Below are positions 62,213 through 64,000 of a DNA stretch of 64,000 nt, one piece after another. The position numbers were made by a program, and so were the translations under genes. Source of the DNA: PFJX01 sp963713085 (GTDB lineage: Bacteria; Pseudomonadota; Gammaproteobacteria; Burkholderiales; Thiobacillaceae); contig CAVQKQ010000019.1 of the NCBI GenBank assembly GCA_963713085.1, forward strand, positions 1 to 64,000, in the 5' to 3' direction. The notes below the pieces were generated by a model. It had not been told where the DNA came from, did not search any database, and worked only from the letters and a program-made list of their open reading frames with translations. Every line of letters starts with the position of its first letter. Positions within the stretch are counted from its first letter, which is position 1.

Positions 62213-63604
62213 TTACTGGCCGAACATGTCGCGGTAGATGCCCTGTGCCCATTCCAGATAAGCGCGGCCCATGGCCTCGTCGCGCACTTCCCAGGTCTTG
62301 GTGTCGGGCGAGAAGCCGGTGATGGCGTCGGCCTTGGGGTCGTAGGTGTACTTGGCGTCTACCTTGATGCCCTTGGGCTTGAGACCTGAGTAGTCGTCGG
62401 CGTACGGTTGCGTCATGGAGTAGCACACGGTCTCCGGGGACTCCCAGGCGATCTCCTTGCCCTGGGCCCGAGCCGCCAGCACCTGGGCCACGAATTGGCC
62501 TTCGCTGTTGGAGGTGTTGGCGCTCTTGGAGTAGGGCTGGGAGCGGGCGTCGCCGGTGATGTAGACGTGGGGGTCGCCGATGAAGTTGTAGAAGCGCACG
62601 TCGTTGTCACCTTCCTTCTGGGGACTCTTGGTGGACGGCGCCATCAGACCCAGCTGCTCGATCAGGGTGTTGCCGCGCACGTTCGGGTAGATGCAGGCTT
62701 CGTCGAACTGGTAGGAGTCGAACTCGGTCTTGATGATCTTCTTCTCGTGGTCCACGCCGGTGACGGCCTGGGTCGGCTTCCATTCCAGGACGTCCTTGTA
62801 CAGGTTGTCGTAGGCGTCGTGGAAGCCCACCTTCTTGATGGTGATTTCCGGGTTGGCATCCAGAACGAGCACCTTGCCGGGGATCTTGTTCTTCTTGATC
62901 CATGAGGCGGCCAGGCAGGAACGCTCATACACGCCGGGCAGGCAGCGGTAGTTGCCGCCAGGATTGGTCATGATCCACAAGCCGCCCTCGAAGTTCTGGA
63001 ACTTGTTGCGGATGGTGACGTGCTCCATGGGGGAGATGAAACCGCCCGGCCAGTTCTGCTGCACGGCGTAGCGGTTTTCCGGGTCGGTCACGCCGATCTT
63101 GTCGTAGTCGTAGGAGATGCCGGGGGCCAGGACCAGGAAGTCATAGGCGATGGCGCCGTCGTTGGTGTACAGCTTCTTGGCGGCGCGGTCCAGGCCGGTG
63201 ACGGTGGCACAGACGAAGTTGTAGCCGTTGTTGACGGCGGCATCCAGGAAGCTGTGGGCAGCCAGGAATTCCAGATTGACGATGCCCACGTACCACAGGC
63301 TGCTGTTGAAGCAGGATGAGTACATGTCGCGCTTGTCGACCACCACCACGTCGAAGTTGGGGTAGTTTTTCTTGGCGTGGGCGGCGATGGTCATGCCGGA
63401 GGTGCCGGCGCCCACCACCACCAGACGTGGTCCCTTGGCCTTGGGCAGCTTGATGTTGTCTAGGGAAGAAATCATGGCGGGGGCAGCGCTACCGCTCCCG
63501 GCCATGGCCGAGCCGGTGACACCCGTGGCGCAGCCTGCCGTACCAGCGGCCAGTACGGCACCGCCCATCTTCAGAAAATCACGTCTTCCAAGGTTCTCGC
63601 TCAT
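62213..63604 (-). CDS. FccB-like flavoprotein (sulfide dehydrogenase-type), Tat-exported
   Basis: 463 residues from ATG 63604, with GAGGAG upstream. Tat signal LGRRDFLKMGGAVLAAG; FAD motif LVVVGAGTSGMTIAAHAKK; Cys98 in MYSSCFNSSLWYVG. Further FccB-type blocks are PGGNYRCLPGVYERSC, KVLVLDANPEITIKK, YITGDARSQPYSKSANTSNS and ESPETVCYSMTQPYADDY. In flavocytochrome c the Cys at these places take part in sulfide oxidation. No cytochrome subunit gene (fccA) is adjacent; a Rieske protein takes its place. The substrate is therefore uncertain: sulfide, or another reduced sulfur compound. Confidence 0.82.
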   Translation of the reverse strand: MSENLGRRDFLKMGGAVLAAGTAGCATGVTGSAMAGSGSAAPAMISSLDNIKLPKAKGPRLVVVGAGTSGMTIAAHAKKNYPNFDVVVVDKRDMYSSCFNSSLWYVGIVNLEFLAAHSFLDAAVNNGYNFVCATVTGLDRAAKKLYTNDGAIAYDFLVLAPGISYDYDKIGVTDPENRYAVQQNWPGGFISPMEHVTIRNKFQNFEGGLWIMTNPGGNYRCLPGVYERSCLAASWIKKNKIPGKVLVLDANPEITIKKVGFHDAYDNLYKDVLEWKPTQAVTGVDHEKKIIKTEFDSYQFDEACIYPNVRGNTLIEQLGLMAPSTKSPQKEGDNDVRFYNFIGDPHVYITGDARSQPYSKSANTSNSEGQFVAQVLAARAQGKEIAWESPETVCYSMTQPYADDYSGLKPKGIKVDAKYTYDPKADAITGFSPDTKTWEVRDEAMGRAYLEWAQGIYRDMFGQ

Positions 63605-64000
63605 TTGGTTTGTCTCCTCGAGATTGCGGAACGAAAAAAAAGACCAGGTTGCTTTAACAGACCCAGACTCACAGGCGCCCATAGCGCCATAGGGGAAATA
63701 CTAGCGTCATTTGGTACAAATGTCTGAAAAAGCAACATTAGAGTTTCATTATGAAATAGTGGGGCCATGTCTTTGAAAGGTCTCGATTAATTCTCAGTAA
63801 GCACGCTTCCTGATTTCGCCTTAATGCTTTCGCTTGACTGTGCGGATTCAGGGTGGTGTTCATCAGATAACGCAATTTGCCTATCTCTCGTTGACCATGC
63901 TCATGGAATCCACGGATTTACGCGGTATGCAAGCCTTTGCCTCGAGCGCAGGATATTGCGGAAATAGGGCATTTCTGGAAACGGAACGAAGTCGTCGGAA
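63605..64000 (+). other. upstream region of the flavoprotein gene, no gene supported
   Basis: AT-richer than the coding regions. It should hold the promoter of the flavoprotein-Rieske operon. I could not fix a -35/-10 pair with confidence, and no open frame is convincing up to the window edge. Confidence 0.35.

Noticed and set aside
1..64000. CRISPR array
   Set aside because: No series of regularly spaced identical repeats was seen; the repeats found are pairs or hairpins.

Overview
The window looks like a chromosomal segment of a sulfur-oxidising, CO2-fixing betaproteobacterium (Thiobacillus-like; this is inference from gene content). The main evidence is a form IA RuBisCO operon of the cbbLS-cbbQ-cbbO type with divergent cbbR, and a flavocytochrome-c-type flavoprotein paired with a Rieske protein. 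An aryl-polyene gene set, several c-di-GMP signalling proteins and high GC fit the same group.

Layout. 1-5.67 kb: the inner part of an integrative element. A decayed tyrosine integrase, HTH/excisionase-like gene and replication-initiation gene all carry frameshifts. They are followed by AT-richer intact cargo of unknown function (2146-5275), and the element ends at a 46-nt 3' fragment of a tRNA-Phe gene (5623-5668), the expected scar of tRNA-targeted integration. 5.7-13.1 kb: a degraded accessory zone with one complete IS (6207-7826), decayed exported-protein genes (including a frameshifted DUF4403 lipoprotein), a near-palindromic hairpin in three copies and a second frameshifted integrase. 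13.9-20.4 kb: a FIST-PAS-GGDEF-EAL protein, a ferritin-like protein, an HD-GYP remnant and a TlpA-like thioredoxin.

20.8-39.7 kb: an aryl-polyene (APE) type II fatty-acid/polyketide locus on the minus strand, in two blocks. The first holds ketosynthase, chain-length factor, dehydratase and ketoreductase. The second holds ACP, membrane protein, AMP-ligase, thioester dehydratase, acyltransferase, LolA-like carrier, MMPL exporter and polysaccharide deacetylase, almost all joined by ATGA overlaps. Between them lie about 8.4 kb of plus-strand signalling genes (PAS protein, Crp-family regulator, CheB-CheR-PAS fusion, PAS-GGDEF-EAL, CPA1 antiporter) and an IS3-type relic.

40.4-50.3 kb: GST, an outer-membrane-type protein, a rhodanese-ankyrin fusion with an unknown partner, then cbbR / cbbL-cbbS-cbbQ-cbbO and a small downstream gene. 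CbbR activates the operon, CbbL and CbbS form the enzyme, and CbbQ/CbbO are its activase. 50.4-56.6 kb: a CPA2 antiporter, a PsiE-like protein, a methyltransferase, a chromate transporter, a small unknown protein and a second TlpA-like thioredoxin. 57-60.3 kb: an ovoA-ovoB operon for ovothiol synthesis. 60.4-63.6 kb: a double-domain universal stress protein, then the Tat-exported Rieske / FccB-like pair.

Frameshifts are concentrated in the first 13 kb. The genes from 13.9 kb onward are intact apart from the HD-GYP remnant and the IS3 relic, which argues for real decay of horizontally acquired DNA rather than uniform sequencing error. The best candidates for something undescribed are the membrane/repeat-protein cargo of the integrative element, the Cys-rich tail of CbbR, the split APE locus, and the Rieske/FccB-like redox pair.
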